Below are positions 1-8,258 of a stretch of DNA of 64,000 bases, in pieces (within the stretch, counting starts at the first letter, position 1; every line of letters begins with the position of its first letter). The notes under the pieces were generated by a model. It saw only the letters and a list, made by a program, of their open reading frames with translations. It searched no databases and was not told the origin of the DNA. The translations under genes and the position numbers were made by a program. Source of the DNA: Halorubrum trapanicum (GTDB lineage: Archaea > Halobacteriota > Halobacteria > Halobacteriales > Haloferacaceae); NCBI RefSeq assembly GCF_002355655.1, contig NZ_AP017569.1, positions 1,302,001 to 1,366,000 of the forward strand. Direction: 5' to 3'.

Positions 1-1092
1 GTCGCCGAGCGTCACCGTCACCTCGCCGGCCGAGAGGAGGACCGCGGGCGGTTCGACCGGCTCGCCGGCCGCGCGGCACTCCTCGGCGACCGCCGCGTGC
101 GTCTTCGCCGCCTCGCGCGCCTCGCCGCGCACCCGCGAGGAGAGGACGAGCGGCTCGTACCCGCGCGCCGCGGCGACCTCCCGAGCGGCGCCGAGGGCGG
201 TGCGCGCGCTCGCGACGATCCGGACGTCGACGCCGTCGCCGTCGAACGGGGGATCGCCCGGTCCCGGGGTCTCCGCGAGGTCGCCCACGGCGCCGCGTTC
301 CAGCCGGTCGGTGACGGCCGCCGGCGCGTCGATCCCGTGTCGGTCGAGGACCGCGAGCGCGTCCGCGTAGGTCGTCGGATCGGGCGACAGCGGGCCGCTC
401 GCGATCACGGCCGGGTCGTCGCCGGTCACGTCGCTTATCGCGAGCCCGAGGACGTCGGCGGGCGCGGCCGCCCGCGCCAGCCGCCCGCCCTTCACCGCCG
501 AGAGGTGCTTTCGGACCGCGTTGATCTCGTCGATGGCCGCGCCGCTCGCCAGCAGCGCCTCGGTCGTCTCGCGGAGGTCGGCGAGTCCGATCCCCTCGGC
601 GGGCGCGGCCAGCAGCGCGCTCCCGCCGCCGGTGAGCAGCCCGACCACGAGGTCGTCCGCGCCGGCGTCGGCCGCGACCTCGCGGACTTCTCGGGCGCTC
701 TCGACGCCCGCCTCGCTCGGGGTGGGGTGGTCGCCGGGGAGGACCGAGATGCGATCGGTGTCGGTCGGGTCGTCCGTGACGACCGCGCCGCCGTCGATTC
801 GGTCGCCGAGGAGCTCCTCGACCGCGGCCGCGAAGTGGCCCGCCGCGTTGCCCGCGCCGACGACGAGGGCGCGGTCGTAGGTAGCGAGGTCGTAGGTGGC
901 CGTTGCGTCGTCGACGCCGGTGACCGTCAGGACGCCGTCGTCGAGGGAGAGGGCGTCCGCGACGACGCGTTCAGGGTGCGCGGCCTCGATCCCCGCGGTG
1001 ACGCAGTCGAGCGCGAGCTCGCGGGCCGGGTCGCTCGCGTGTCGCTCGCGCTCGGCGACGGTCACGGCGGTGTCGGCGGACTGATCGGGCAT
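1..1092 (-). CDS. gckA: Glycerate 2-kinase (DUF4147/MOFRL family), C-terminus off the window
   Basis: Reading the minus strand from the ATG at 1092 gives an open frame of 364 codons that runs off the left edge. The family phosphorylates glycerate in the cytoplasm, linking sugar-acid and serine-type catabolism to glycolysis. Visible family features are a glycine-rich LLTGGGSALL stretch, the INAVRKHLSAVKGGRLA helix region and the GLAISDVTGDDPAVIASGP block typical of the N-terminal DUF4147 domain. The C-terminal MOFRL domain lies mostly outside the window. Upstream lies repeat copy A, so the promoter must sit in or beside that element. The family call is secure; the exact substrate is inferred from the family. 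Confidence 0.88.
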   Translation of the reverse strand, partial: MPDQSADTAVTVAERERHASDPARELALDCVTAGIEAAHPERVVADALSLDDGVLTVTGVDDATATYDLATYDRALVVGAGNAAGHFAAAVEELLGDRIDGGAVVTDDPTDTDRISVLPGDHPTPSEAGVESAREVREVAADAGADDLVVGLLTGGGSALLAAPAEGIGLADLRETTEALLASGAAIDEINAVRKHLSAVKGGRLARAAAPADVLGLAISDVTGDDPAVIASGPLSPDPTTYADALAVLDRHGIDAPAAVTDRLERGAVGDLAETPGPGDPPFDGDGVDVRIVASARTALGAAREVAAARGYEPLVLSSRVRGEAREAAKTHAAVAEECRAAGEPVEPPAVLLSAGEVTVTLGD

Positions 1093-1146
1093 CGGTTGGG
1101 TCGCCTCGCTCGGGATGCGCGCCGGCGCCCCAAGAGCGTTCTGGCG

Positions 1147-1204
1147 TTATAAATAGTTGCTACCAGACTGACGGACGACACCGTCAAAGCCCCAGTCGCT
1201 CGGC
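1147..1204 (+). repeat. Degenerate leader fragment of the multi-hairpin repeat
   Basis: This stretch begins with TTATAAAT and runs through GACACCGTCAAAGCCCCAGTCGC. It matches the first 50-60 bases of the full element copy that starts 70 bases downstream at 1218. It lacks the hairpins that should follow, so it looks like a truncated duplicate of the element's 5' end. A second leader fragment is seen beside copy B. Confidence 0.6.
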
Positions 1205-1217
1205 TCTACGTATTTAC

Positions 1218-1506
1218 TTATAAATCTCCGATCGACACGGCCACCGCCGAAGCCCCAGTCGCGAGGCGGGCGCACGCTCGTTGCGTTCCTCGCTCAGTCG
1301 CTGACGCTCCTTCGCTGCGGTACTTACGTCCCCTGCGCCCGCCTCGCGACTGCCCCTTCGAGTCCCACCCGACCGCACAGCACCGCAGCCTCACACCTCC
1401 CCAGCCTCGTCGCTGGCGCCGACGGCGCCAGCGACTCCCTCGCGCGGACGACTCGCGCCCTGTCGGGCGCTCGTCGGCGCGCGCCACCGCATCCTCTTTT
1501 ATAAAA
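1218..1506 (+). repeat. Multi-hairpin intergenic repeat, copy A
   Basis: The copy starts at a TTATAAAT box and the conserved ACCGCCGAAGCCCCAG leader. Hairpin 1 has perfect 19-nt arms at 1256-1274 and 1334-1352, enclosing a GAGCGA/TCGCTC-rich loop. A conserved linker follows (GCCCCTTCGAGTCCC, then CTCCCCAGCCTCG). Hairpin 2 is TCGCTGGCGCC/GGCGCCAGCGA. After CTCCCTCGCG comes hairpin 3, with CGCGCCC/GGGCGC at its tip, then GCGCGCCACCGC. The element ends at the palindrome CTTTTATAAAAG. It fills the gap between gckA and the NCS2 permease gene. The antisense ORF inside it is not conserved in the other copies. Confidence 0.85.
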
Positions 1507-1582
1507 GCCGCAGCGCTCGCCCGTGGGTATCTATAAGCTCAAAAGGCGGTGTGCGGAAATATCACGCGGCTCGTCGGCCGTT

Positions 1583-2962
1583 TTAGAGGATGACGCCGCG
1601 CGTCTGGAGCACGTAGTAGGCCGCGAGCAGCGCCGCGATGACGTACTGCCCGAGCGCGACCTCGTCGTACTCGCCGACCGCGACCTTGATCAGCGGGTAG
1701 GCGACGATGCCGGCCGCGAGCCCGTCGGCGATGGAGTAGGCGAACGGCATCACGGTGACCGTGAGCCCCGCGGAGACGGCCCACGCCGGGTCCGTCCAGT
1801 CGACCTCGACGAGCCCCTGGAGCATCATCACGCCGACGACGATCAGCGCGATGAAGGAGGCGTACGCCGGGATCGCGGCCACGAGCGGGATCAGGACGAG
1901 CGACGCGAGGAAGAGCAGCGCGACGACCAGCGCCGTCAGGCCGGTCCGGCCGCCCTCCTCGACGCCGGTCGACGACTCGATGTACGTCGTCACCGTGGAG
2001 GTACCCAGGACCGCGCCCGCGGTCGTCCCCACCGCGTCGGCCATCAGCGGCTTGTCCATGTCGGGGAGGTCGCCGTCCTCGTCGAGGAAGTCACCGAACT
2101 GCGAGACGCCGATGAGCGTCCCCGCGGTGTCGAAGAAGTCGACGAAGAAGAAGGTGAACACGACTAGGACGAACGTGAGCGGGTCGATCCCCCCGAGCCC
2201 GTCGACGAACGCCCCCGCCAGCGGCGAGATGTCGTACTGCGCGCTCGGGAGCGACTCCGGCGTGACCGTGCCGCGCCCGAAGACCCCGGCGAGCGTGAGC
2301 CCCCAGCCGACGGCGGCGGTCGCCACGATCCCGATCACGATCGAGCCCGTGATCCCCCGCGCCCAGAGGCCGAAGGTGAACACGAGCCCGAGCAGTCCCA
2401 GTATCGCCCACGGGTTCCCGAACACGCCGCCCAGCGTGACGAGCGTCGCCTCGTCGGGCACGACGATCTGGAGCTCTTGAAAGCCGATGAACAGCAGGAA
2501 CAGCCCGATACCGGCGCCGACCGACCGCTTCACCGGCTCCGGGAACAGCCGGATGACGTACTCCCGCGCGCCGACCGCGGTCAGGACCATGAACAGGACG
2601 CCCTCGACGAACACCGCGGCCAGCGCCGTCTGCCACGGGACGCCGAGCCCGAGCACGACCGTGTACGCGAAGAAGGCGTTGAGTCCCAGCCCGGGCGCGA
2701 GCCCGAACGGCCGGTTGGCGTACAGCGCCATCACGAGGGTCGCGATCGCCGCCGACAGCGCCGTCGCGATGGCGATCATCTGGAACACCTCCCCCTGCCC
2801 GTACCCCTCGATCTGGATCGCCTCCGAGAGGATGGCGGGATTCACGACGATGATGTACGACATCGCGAGGAACGTCGTCAGCCCGGCGACCAGTTCGGTG
2901 CGGACGTCCGACCCGAGCGACTCCACGTCGAACCGCGCGGCCAGCGTGTCTGAAAGGCCCAT
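1583..2962 (-). CDS. NCS2 family purine permease (AzgA/PbuG-like)
   Basis: This 459-residue membrane protein probably imports a purine base (adenine, guanine, hypoxanthine or xanthine) with protons. It has the hydrophobic profile of a 12-14 segment NCS2 carrier. Family signatures seen are an N-terminal TFLAMSYIIVVNP segment, the DFFDTAGTLIGVS helix and the GTSTVTTYIESSTGVEEGGRT loop-helix, which are characteristic of the AzgA branch. The gene lies 126 bp downstream of an HTH-phosphoribosyltransferase gene on the same strand, which suggests linked purine uptake and sensing or salvage. An 18-bp imperfect palindrome lies in the gap. Family is secure; the exact base carried is not shown by sequence. 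Confidence 0.9.
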   Translation of the reverse strand: MGLSDTLAARFDVESLGSDVRTELVAGLTTFLAMSYIIVVNPAILSEAIQIEGYGQGEVFQMIAIATALSAAIATLVMALYANRPFGLAPGLGLNAFFAYTVVLGLGVPWQTALAAVFVEGVLFMVLTAVGAREYVIRLFPEPVKRSVGAGIGLFLLFIGFQELQIVVPDEATLVTLGGVFGNPWAILGLLGLVFTFGLWARGITGSIVIGIVATAAVGWGLTLAGVFGRGTVTPESLPSAQYDISPLAGAFVDGLGGIDPLTFVLVVFTFFFVDFFDTAGTLIGVSQFGDFLDEDGDLPDMDKPLMADAVGTTAGAVLGTSTVTTYIESSTGVEEGGRTGLTALVVALLFLASLVLIPLVAAIPAYASFIALIVVGVMMLQGLVEVDWTDPAWAVSAGLTVTVMPFAYSIADGLAAGIVAYPLIKVAVGEYDEVALGQYVIAALLAAYYVLQTRGVIL

Positions 2963-3021
2963 TGAACGGGTGGGTGTTCCCGCGGATCGGGTGATAAGCC
3001 TTGCTGAACGAACCGGAATAC

Positions 3022-3039
3022 GATCCGTATATATGGATC
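3022..3039. promoter_or_regulatory. Candidate operator/TATA palindrome upstream of the NCS2 permease gene
   Basis: An imperfect 18-bp palindrome (GATCC, eight A/T-rich bases, GGATC) lies 60-77 bp upstream of the permease start. Its centre, TATATA, can serve as a TATA box on the minus strand. A palindrome over a TATA box is a common layout for an archaeal repressor site. The neighbouring HTH-PRT protein is the obvious candidate binder, by inference. Confidence 0.45.
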
Positions 3040-3088
3040 AAAATGCCTCTCAAATGGATTTTTTCGCGGAGAGTATGCGCGAACGTGG

Positions 3089-3802
3089 CTACTCGAACGT
3101 CGTCAGCGCCCCGACCGGCGCGTCGGTGATCGCTCGCGCGCGGTCCATCCCCTCGTCGCCGACCGCGATGAGCGCGAACACGCCGGTGACGTCTGCGTCG
3201 CCCTGGAGGGCGATGTCGAGGAGGAGCTCCTGGGTCTCGCCCGACCGGATCAGGTCGTCGACGACCAGCACCGTGTCGCCGGCGTCGATCGCGCTCGCGG
3301 GGAGGTAGTAGGTGAGCTCGATGCCGGAGGCGAGCCGCTGGCGCGACTCGATGAACTCCTCGACCGCGGTCTCCTTCGACTTCTTCGCGTACGCCAGGCG
3401 CGCGTCGAAGAAGGAGGCCATCGCCGCGCCCAGCGTGATCCCGTCGGTCGCGGCCGTCAGCACCACGTCGGGCGACTCGAACTCGAACGTCTCCGCGGCG
3501 ACCGGCGCCACCAGATCGAGGAACGACTGGTCGAAGACGACGCCGGAGTTGTCGACGTACCCCTCGTCGTCGAACTCGACGCGCGCGACCAGCTCGTCGG
3601 CGAGCGCCTCGCGGCCGACCGACTCGACGACCTCGCTCGCGCGGTCGGTCCCCGGTAACACGTGCCCGTTCACGTACCGGTTCAGGTCCCCCGCGGGCAG
3701 CCCGGTCACCTCCGAGAGCTCCTCGTACGTTCGCGTCTCCTTCAGCATCCGCAACACGGCGACCGCCTGTAGCTGGAGGGCCGCCTTCTCTGCGCGGTTC
3801 AT
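3089..3802 (-). CDS. HTH-phosphoribosyltransferase protein, probable purine-responsive regulator or salvage PRT
   Basis: This 237-residue cytoplasmic protein has two parts. Residues 1-60 look like a helix-turn-helix segment (YEELSEVTGLPAGDLNRYVNG). Residues 80-237 form a type I phosphoribosyltransferase domain with the PRPP-binding motif VLVVDDLIRSGET. The layout recalls PurR of Bacillus and GfcR-like haloarchaeal proteins, in which a PRT domain serves as a ligand sensor, but the N-terminus does not match the GfcR sequence I know. It could also be an active adenine or hypoxanthine phosphoribosyltransferase. Its position immediately upstream of a purine-type permease supports a purine role. 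Confidence 0.72.
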   Translation of the reverse strand: MNRAEKAALQLQAVAVLRMLKETRTYEELSEVTGLPAGDLNRYVNGHVLPGTDRASEVVESVGREALADELVARVEFDDEGYVDNSGVVFDQSFLDLVAPVAAETFEFESPDVVLTAATDGITLGAAMASFFDARLAYAKKSKETAVEEFIESRQRLASGIELTYYLPASAIDAGDTVLVVDDLIRSGETQELLLDIALQGDADVTGVFALIAVGDEGMDRARAITDAPVGALTTFE

Positions 3803-3934
3803 ACGGATGATCGCGATCGCACAACTATGAATACGTCGAAGTCAAGTGCGACATGGATACCCACGTGCGTGCGTCACACGGCCGCGGATTCGGACGGCGG
3901 GCGACGGACCTCGACGCCGATCCTCACGACCGCC

Positions 3935-4390
3935 TCACGCCTCGGGCGCGTCGAAGAAGACGGCGGGCTCGTCGATCGCGATCTCGACGTGGTCGCGGTC
4001 GTCGAGGGGGCGCAGCCGGACGGTAAGCGCCCCCGCAGCCTCGGCGGCCGCGCGCAGCGCGGCGAGGTCGTCGCTCGCGAGGTACGTCGGCACGCAGAGC
4101 GCCACCTGCGCCGCCTCGTCGGTCGCGACCACCAGCCGGTACGCGGTGTCGTCGGCGGCGCCCGCGTACACGTCGACGCCGTCGATCGCGGCGTCGTCGA
4201 CCGCGGAAAGCGCCGCGTCGAACTCCGACTCGGGTAAGAGTACGTCGATCCGGGCGGCGTCCGCGACCGGGTTCACCTGTCCGGGATGCCCGGCGATCGC
4301 GGTCCAGCCGCGCTCTCGGTACGCCGCCGCCGTCGACTCCGCGTCCTCCTCGACCGCGTCCCACCGCGGTCCGGGATCGGGTGCGTCCAT
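3935..4390 (-). CDS. Conserved haloarchaeal hypothetical protein
   Basis: This is a 151-residue acidic soluble protein with no signal peptide or membrane segment and no family I can name. It contains a predicted alternating alpha/beta pattern (TAIAGHPGQVNPV, RIDVLLPESEFDAAL, YRLVVATDEAAQVALCVPTYL). The start at 4390 gives an acidic N-terminus typical of halophiles. It stands alone between the regulator gene and the peptide ABC operon, and the G+C and codon pattern match its neighbours. Confidence 0.65.
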   Translation of the reverse strand: MDAPDPGPRWDAVEEDAESTAAAYRERGWTAIAGHPGQVNPVADAARIDVLLPESEFDAALSAVDDAAIDGVDVYAGAADDTAYRLVVATDEAAQVALCVPTYLASDDLAALRAAAEAAGALTVRLRPLDDRDHVEIAIDEPAVFFDAPEA

Positions 4391-4570
4391 ACCGCTCGCC
4401 TACCGCCGGCCCCCCTACATAGGCGTCGGTTTCCCTTCGCGTCGGTTCCCGCTTTCCCCCTCACACCCGAACTCCGGTGTGTCGTTTCGTCAACCGGTCT
4501 CCGGCGGCCGGTCGAAAAAGGAGCGACCCCTGCCGGTAGGTTCATAACGCTCTATGGTTTGGTATCGCCT

Positions 4571-6208
4571 ATGCCTACTGACAACGACGATCACGTCGAC
4601 AGGCGGACGGTGCTCAAGTACGCGGGAACGGCCGGTGCGGTCGGCCTCGCTGGCTGTTCCGGAAACGGCGGCGACGGCGGTGACGGCTCGGACGGCTCGG
4701 ACGGCGAGGACGGTATGGACGGCGGGGACGGCTCGGACGGCGAGGACGGCTCTGACGGGGGCGACGACACGTTCGAACTCGGCGTCACCATGGGCCAGAT
4801 GGACTCCGGCCTCGACCCGCAGGACCACGCCGAGACGAACACCGAGATCATCACCGGCCAGATGTACGAGGGCCTGCTCGACCGCGACAAGGAGGGCGGC
4901 ATCATCGCCGGCCTCGCCAACGAGTGGGAGCGCACGGACGACGGCAGCGTCCGGTTCATGCTGCGCGACGGCGTCACGTTCCACAACGGCGACGACCTGA
5001 CCGCGGAGGACGTCCGGTTCAGCATCCGCCGGATCGTCTTCAACGACGTCGGCATCGTCAGTCCGCAGACGAACGACCTCGGTCCGGTCTCGGAGGTCAC
5101 GACCGGCGACGGGGAGGTGACGGTCTCCTTCGAGGGGTACAACCCGATCGCGTTCCAGCTGTTCGCGACGAACGGCGACATCATGCAGCAGTCGTGGGTC
5201 GAGGAGAACGGCACCGACTACATCAACCGGAACGCGAACGGGACGGGACCGTTCCGTCTCACCGAGTACCAGTCGGGCAACGTGGTCCGCTACGGGCCGA
5301 ACGAGGACTACTGGGACGGCGCGCCGGCGGTCGACGAACTCTCCATGAGCGCCTCCAGCGAGTCGAGCACGCGGGTCAACCAGCTTCTCGCGGAGGAGAC
5401 CGACATCGTGACGAACGTCCCGCCGAACGAGGTCTCTCGGGTGAATAGCTCCGACGTCGCGACGATCAACTCCGTGGCGAGCGCGCGGATCATCTTCCTC
5501 CAGATGCGCTACGACGTGGAGCCGTTCTCCAGCCAGCAGTTCCGGCAGGCGATGAACCACGCGGTCGACGTCGAGAGCATCATCGAAAACGTGCTCAACG
5601 GCTTCGGGAACCTCACCGCCCAGCCGACGCTCGAGGGTCACGTCGGGTACAACCCCGACATCGACCCGTACCCGTACGACCCCGACGAGGCCGAGCGGCT
5701 CGTCGAGGAGTCGGGACACGCGGGCGTCGAGATCACGCTTCAGACGCCGATCGGGCGCTACCTCCGCGACGTCGAGATCGCGCAGGCGGCGGCCAACCAG
5801 ATCGACTCGCTGTCGAACGTCTCCTGTGAGCTGCAACAGCGCGAGTTCTCCTCGCTCGTCCAGGACGTCACCGCGCCGAACATCGAGGACCGCCCGCACT
5901 TCACCCTCCTCGGGTGGGGGAACGCCGAGTTCGACGGGAGTCAGACCCTGACGCCGTTGCTCTCCTCCGAGGGTGCGCTCACGATCCTGAAAAACGACGA
6001 GCTCGACGGCCTCCTCGAAGAGGCGGAGTCGACCCGAGATCCCGACGAGCGCGTCGACATCCTTCAGGAGGCGAACCAGCTCGCCCACGACCTCGCGCCG
6101 TGGGTGTTCATGCACCAGCAGTTCAGCGTCTACGGCGTCTCCAGCGATATCTCTTGGGAGCCGCGGGCCGACGAGTTCATCGACCCGGACACCGCAACGC
6201 AACAGTAA
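4571..6208 (+). CDS. dppA: ABC transporter substrate-binding lipoprotein for dipeptides/oligopeptides
   Basis: This 545-residue family 5 solute-binding protein captures peptides, or possibly other DppA-type ligands, outside the cell. The ATG at 4571 directly precedes a twin-arginine signal (DRRTVLKYAG) and an LAGC lipobox, so it is probably exported folded by Tat and lipid-anchored. A low-complexity Gly/Asp/Ser/Glu linker of about 45 residues separates the lipid anchor from the binding domain. The mature part shows typical family blocks (RDGVTFHNGDDLTAEDVRFS, NANGTGPFRL, PYDPDEAERLVEESG). An upstream in-frame extension to 4286 is rejected because it would bury the signal peptide. It is the first gene of a five-gene transporter operon. 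Confidence 0.92.
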   Translation: MPTDNDDHVDRRTVLKYAGTAGAVGLAGCSGNGGDGGDGSDGSDGEDGMDGGDGSDGEDGSDGGDDTFELGVTMGQMDSGLDPQDHAETNTEIITGQMYEGLLDRDKEGGIIAGLANEWERTDDGSVRFMLRDGVTFHNGDDLTAEDVRFSIRRIVFNDVGIVSPQTNDLGPVSEVTTGDGEVTVSFEGYNPIAFQLFATNGDIMQQSWVEENGTDYINRNANGTGPFRLTEYQSGNVVRYGPNEDYWDGAPAVDELSMSASSESSTRVNQLLAEETDIVTNVPPNEVSRVNSSDVATINSVASARIIFLQMRYDVEPFSSQQFRQAMNHAVDVESIIENVLNGFGNLTAQPTLEGHVGYNPDIDPYPYDPDEAERLVEESGHAGVEITLQTPIGRYLRDVEIAQAAANQIDSLSNVSCELQQREFSSLVQDVTAPNIEDRPHFTLLGWGNAEFDGSQTLTPLLSSEGALTILKNDELDGLLEEAESTRDPDERVDILQEANQLAHDLAPWVFMHQQFSVYGVSSDISWEPRADEFIDPDTATQQ

Positions 6209-6244
6209 CGCGACCCCTACCCCTACCGCTCTACATCGTTATTA

Positions 6245-7237
6245 ATGTCACTCGGAAGATTCGCACTCAAAAGAAGCCTCCAAGGGATCGGCGTCGTCTG
6301 GGGCGTCGTCACCGTCGTGTTCGCGCTCCGGTTCGTCACGCCCGGCAGCCCGATCAACGCGGTCGCACCGCTCGACGCCTCTCAGGAGACGCGACAGGCG
6401 ATCGCCGCCGAGCTGGGGCTCGACCAGCCGCTGTACGTCCAGTACGGCCAGTACATCTTCGACCTCCTGCGCGGCGACATGGGGTTCTCGTACATCAAGG
6501 GACAGGACGTCGCGACGCTCGTGTTCGGTCGCCTCCCCGCGACGGTCGAGCTGGCGCTCGCCGCCAGCGTCGTCGCCATCGTCCTCGCCATCCCGCTGGG
6601 CGTGATCAGCGCGACCCGCCGCAACGAGCCGGTCGACTACGGCGCGACGCTGCTCTCGCTCGGCGGCATCTCCACCCCGAACTTCTGGCTCGGGATCATG
6701 CTCATCCTCGTGTTCGCCGTGGAGTTCAACATCTTCAACACCAGCGGTCGCGGGGTCACCGTCGTCGACGTCGCGCTGTCGGTCGTCGGGCCGGAGCCGG
6801 TGTTCGGGACGCTGCTGACGTGGCTCGCGTACATCACGCTGCCCGCGATCGCCCTCGGCACGTACTTCATGGCGCTCATCACCCGGCTGACGCGCTCGGG
6901 GATGTTGGACGAACTCAGCAAGGGGTACGTTCAGGCCGCGCGGGCCAAGGGGCTCCCGCAGACCCTGATCCGGTACAAACACGCGCTCCGGAACACGCTG
7001 ATCCCGGTGATCACCGTCCTCGGCCTCCAGCTCGGGACGCTGATCGGCGGCGCCGTCATCACGGAGGCGGTGTTCTCGTGGCCGGGGCTCGGCTCGCTCG
7101 TCATCGACAGTATCAACACCCGAGACTGGCCGACGCTACAGGGCAGTCTCATCGTTATCGGGACGAGCTTCGTCCTCGTCAACATCCTCGTCGACGTGGT
7201 GTACGCGTATCTCGACCCGGAGGTAATAACCGACTAA
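6245..7237 (+). CDS. dppB: ABC peptide transporter permease, DppB-type
   Basis: This 330-residue inner permease is predicted to have six transmembrane helices and to form the translocation path with DppC. The family EAA-type coupling loop, ARAKGLPQTLIRYKHALRN, contacts an ATPase subunit, and an FSWPGLGSLVIDSI region near the end is typical of DppB. The gene starts 36 bp after the binding protein gene and ends one base before dppC, so the two permeases are probably translated together. Confidence 0.93.
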   Translation: MSLGRFALKRSLQGIGVVWGVVTVVFALRFVTPGSPINAVAPLDASQETRQAIAAELGLDQPLYVQYGQYIFDLLRGDMGFSYIKGQDVATLVFGRLPATVELALAASVVAIVLAIPLGVISATRRNEPVDYGATLLSLGGISTPNFWLGIMLILVFAVEFNIFNTSGRGVTVVDVALSVVGPEPVFGTLLTWLAYITLPAIALGTYFMALITRLTRSGMLDELSKGYVQAARAKGLPQTLIRYKHALRNTLIPVITVLGLQLGTLIGGAVITEAVFSWPGLGSLVIDSINTRDWPTLQGSLIVIGTSFVLVNILVDVVYAYLDPEVITD

Positions 7238-7238
7238 T

Positions 7239-8258
7239 ATGGTCTCTTCACGTGTCATTCGAAACCTCAAAAAGGAGTTCAGACAGAGCGGGCTCGCGAA
7301 GCTCGGGCTGGCGCTGGTGGTGATAATCGTGCTTACAGCCGTGTTCGCCCCGTTCATCGCGCCCCACAACCCGACCGACCAACAGCTCAACCAGAGCGAG
7401 CTGCCGCCGATCGGCTTCTCGCAGACGGAGGAGCGGACCACCTCGCAGATGGTCGACGGCGAGATCCAGACGGTCACCGAGGAGGTCGAGATCAGCGCCG
7501 ACCCCGACCACGTGTTCGGCACCGACGGGCTCGGCCGCGACATGTTCTCGCGGGTGGTGTACGGCGCTCGGACGTCGCTCGTCGTCGGCGTCCTCGGCAC
7601 GCTGCTGGCGGCGTCGATCGGCGTGCCGGTCGGCCTGCTCGCCGGCTATCACCGCGGGCGCGTCGACGACGTCCTGATGCGGATCGCGGACGTGAGTCTC
7701 GCGTTCCCCTCGCTCGTGCTGGCGGTCGCGCTGATCGGGCTGTGGGGGCGGGCGGCGGTGGACATCCCCGACCCGTTCGTCGCCGCCGGGCTCGCGCCGG
7801 AGATGCCCGAGAGCTTCGTGTTGCCGATAACGGTGGTGATCGTCGTCGGCCTCGTCAACTGGGTGTGGTTCGCCCGGGTCGCCCGCGGGGAGGCGCTCTC
7901 CTTGCGCGGGCAGGAGTACGTGAAGGCGTCTCGCGCGCTCGGCGCGGACGACAACACGATCATCCTCCGGCACATCCTCCCGAACGCGATCACGCCGATC
8001 ATCGTCCTCGGGACGGTGCAGGTGGCGGCGATCATCCTCTTGGAGAGCTCGCTGTCGTTCCTTGGCTTCTCCGGGACGACGCTGTCGTGGGGCTTCGACA
8101 TCGCGCAGGGGCGCGACTACGTCTCCTCCGGCCAGTGGTGGATCGCCTCCATCCCCGGGCTCGCGATCATGCTGTCGGTGATCGGGATCAACCTGCTCGG
8201 CGACTGGCTGCGTGACGCCTTAGACCCCGGTATCGAGGGCGAAGGGGGTGCCGCATGA
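7239..8258 (+). CDS. dppC: ABC peptide transporter permease, DppC-type
   Basis: This 339-residue second permease has one N-terminal helix (LGLALVVIIVLTAVFAPFI), a polar extracellular segment of about 80 residues, then the five-helix core. The segment ending in DHVFGTDGLGRDMFSRV is the hallmark DppC/OppC sequence. The EAA loop reads YVKASRALGADDNTIILRH. The start follows the dppB stop by one base, and the 3' end overlaps dppD by four bases (ATGA). Confidence 0.93.
   Translation: MVSSRVIRNLKKEFRQSGLAKLGLALVVIIVLTAVFAPFIAPHNPTDQQLNQSELPPIGFSQTEERTTSQMVDGEIQTVTEEVEISADPDHVFGTDGLGRDMFSRVVYGARTSLVVGVLGTLLAASIGVPVGLLAGYHRGRVDDVLMRIADVSLAFPSLVLAVALIGLWGRAAVDIPDPFVAAGLAPEMPESFVLPITVVIVVGLVNWVWFARVARGEALSLRGQEYVKASRALGADDNTIILRHILPNAITPIIVLGTVQVAAIILLESSLSFLGFSGTTLSWGFDIAQGRDYVSSGQWWIASIPGLAIMLSVIGINLLGDWLRDALDPGIEGEGGAA

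Noticed and set aside
1218..1487. Open frames inside the repeat copies (for example antisense 1218-1487, 49306-49551, 51309-51551, 14350-14706)
   Set aside because: The frames are not conserved between copies. Matching peptide fragments fall in different registers, and the variable bases sit in complementary hairpin arms rather than at third codon positions.
2091..3824. Long overlapping frames opposite or across known genes (for example 2091-3824, 4490-6202, 8575-10665 upstream part)
   Set aside because: They are shadow frames of G+C-rich genes, have Arg/Gly/Ala-rich compositions and contain no recognisable domain.
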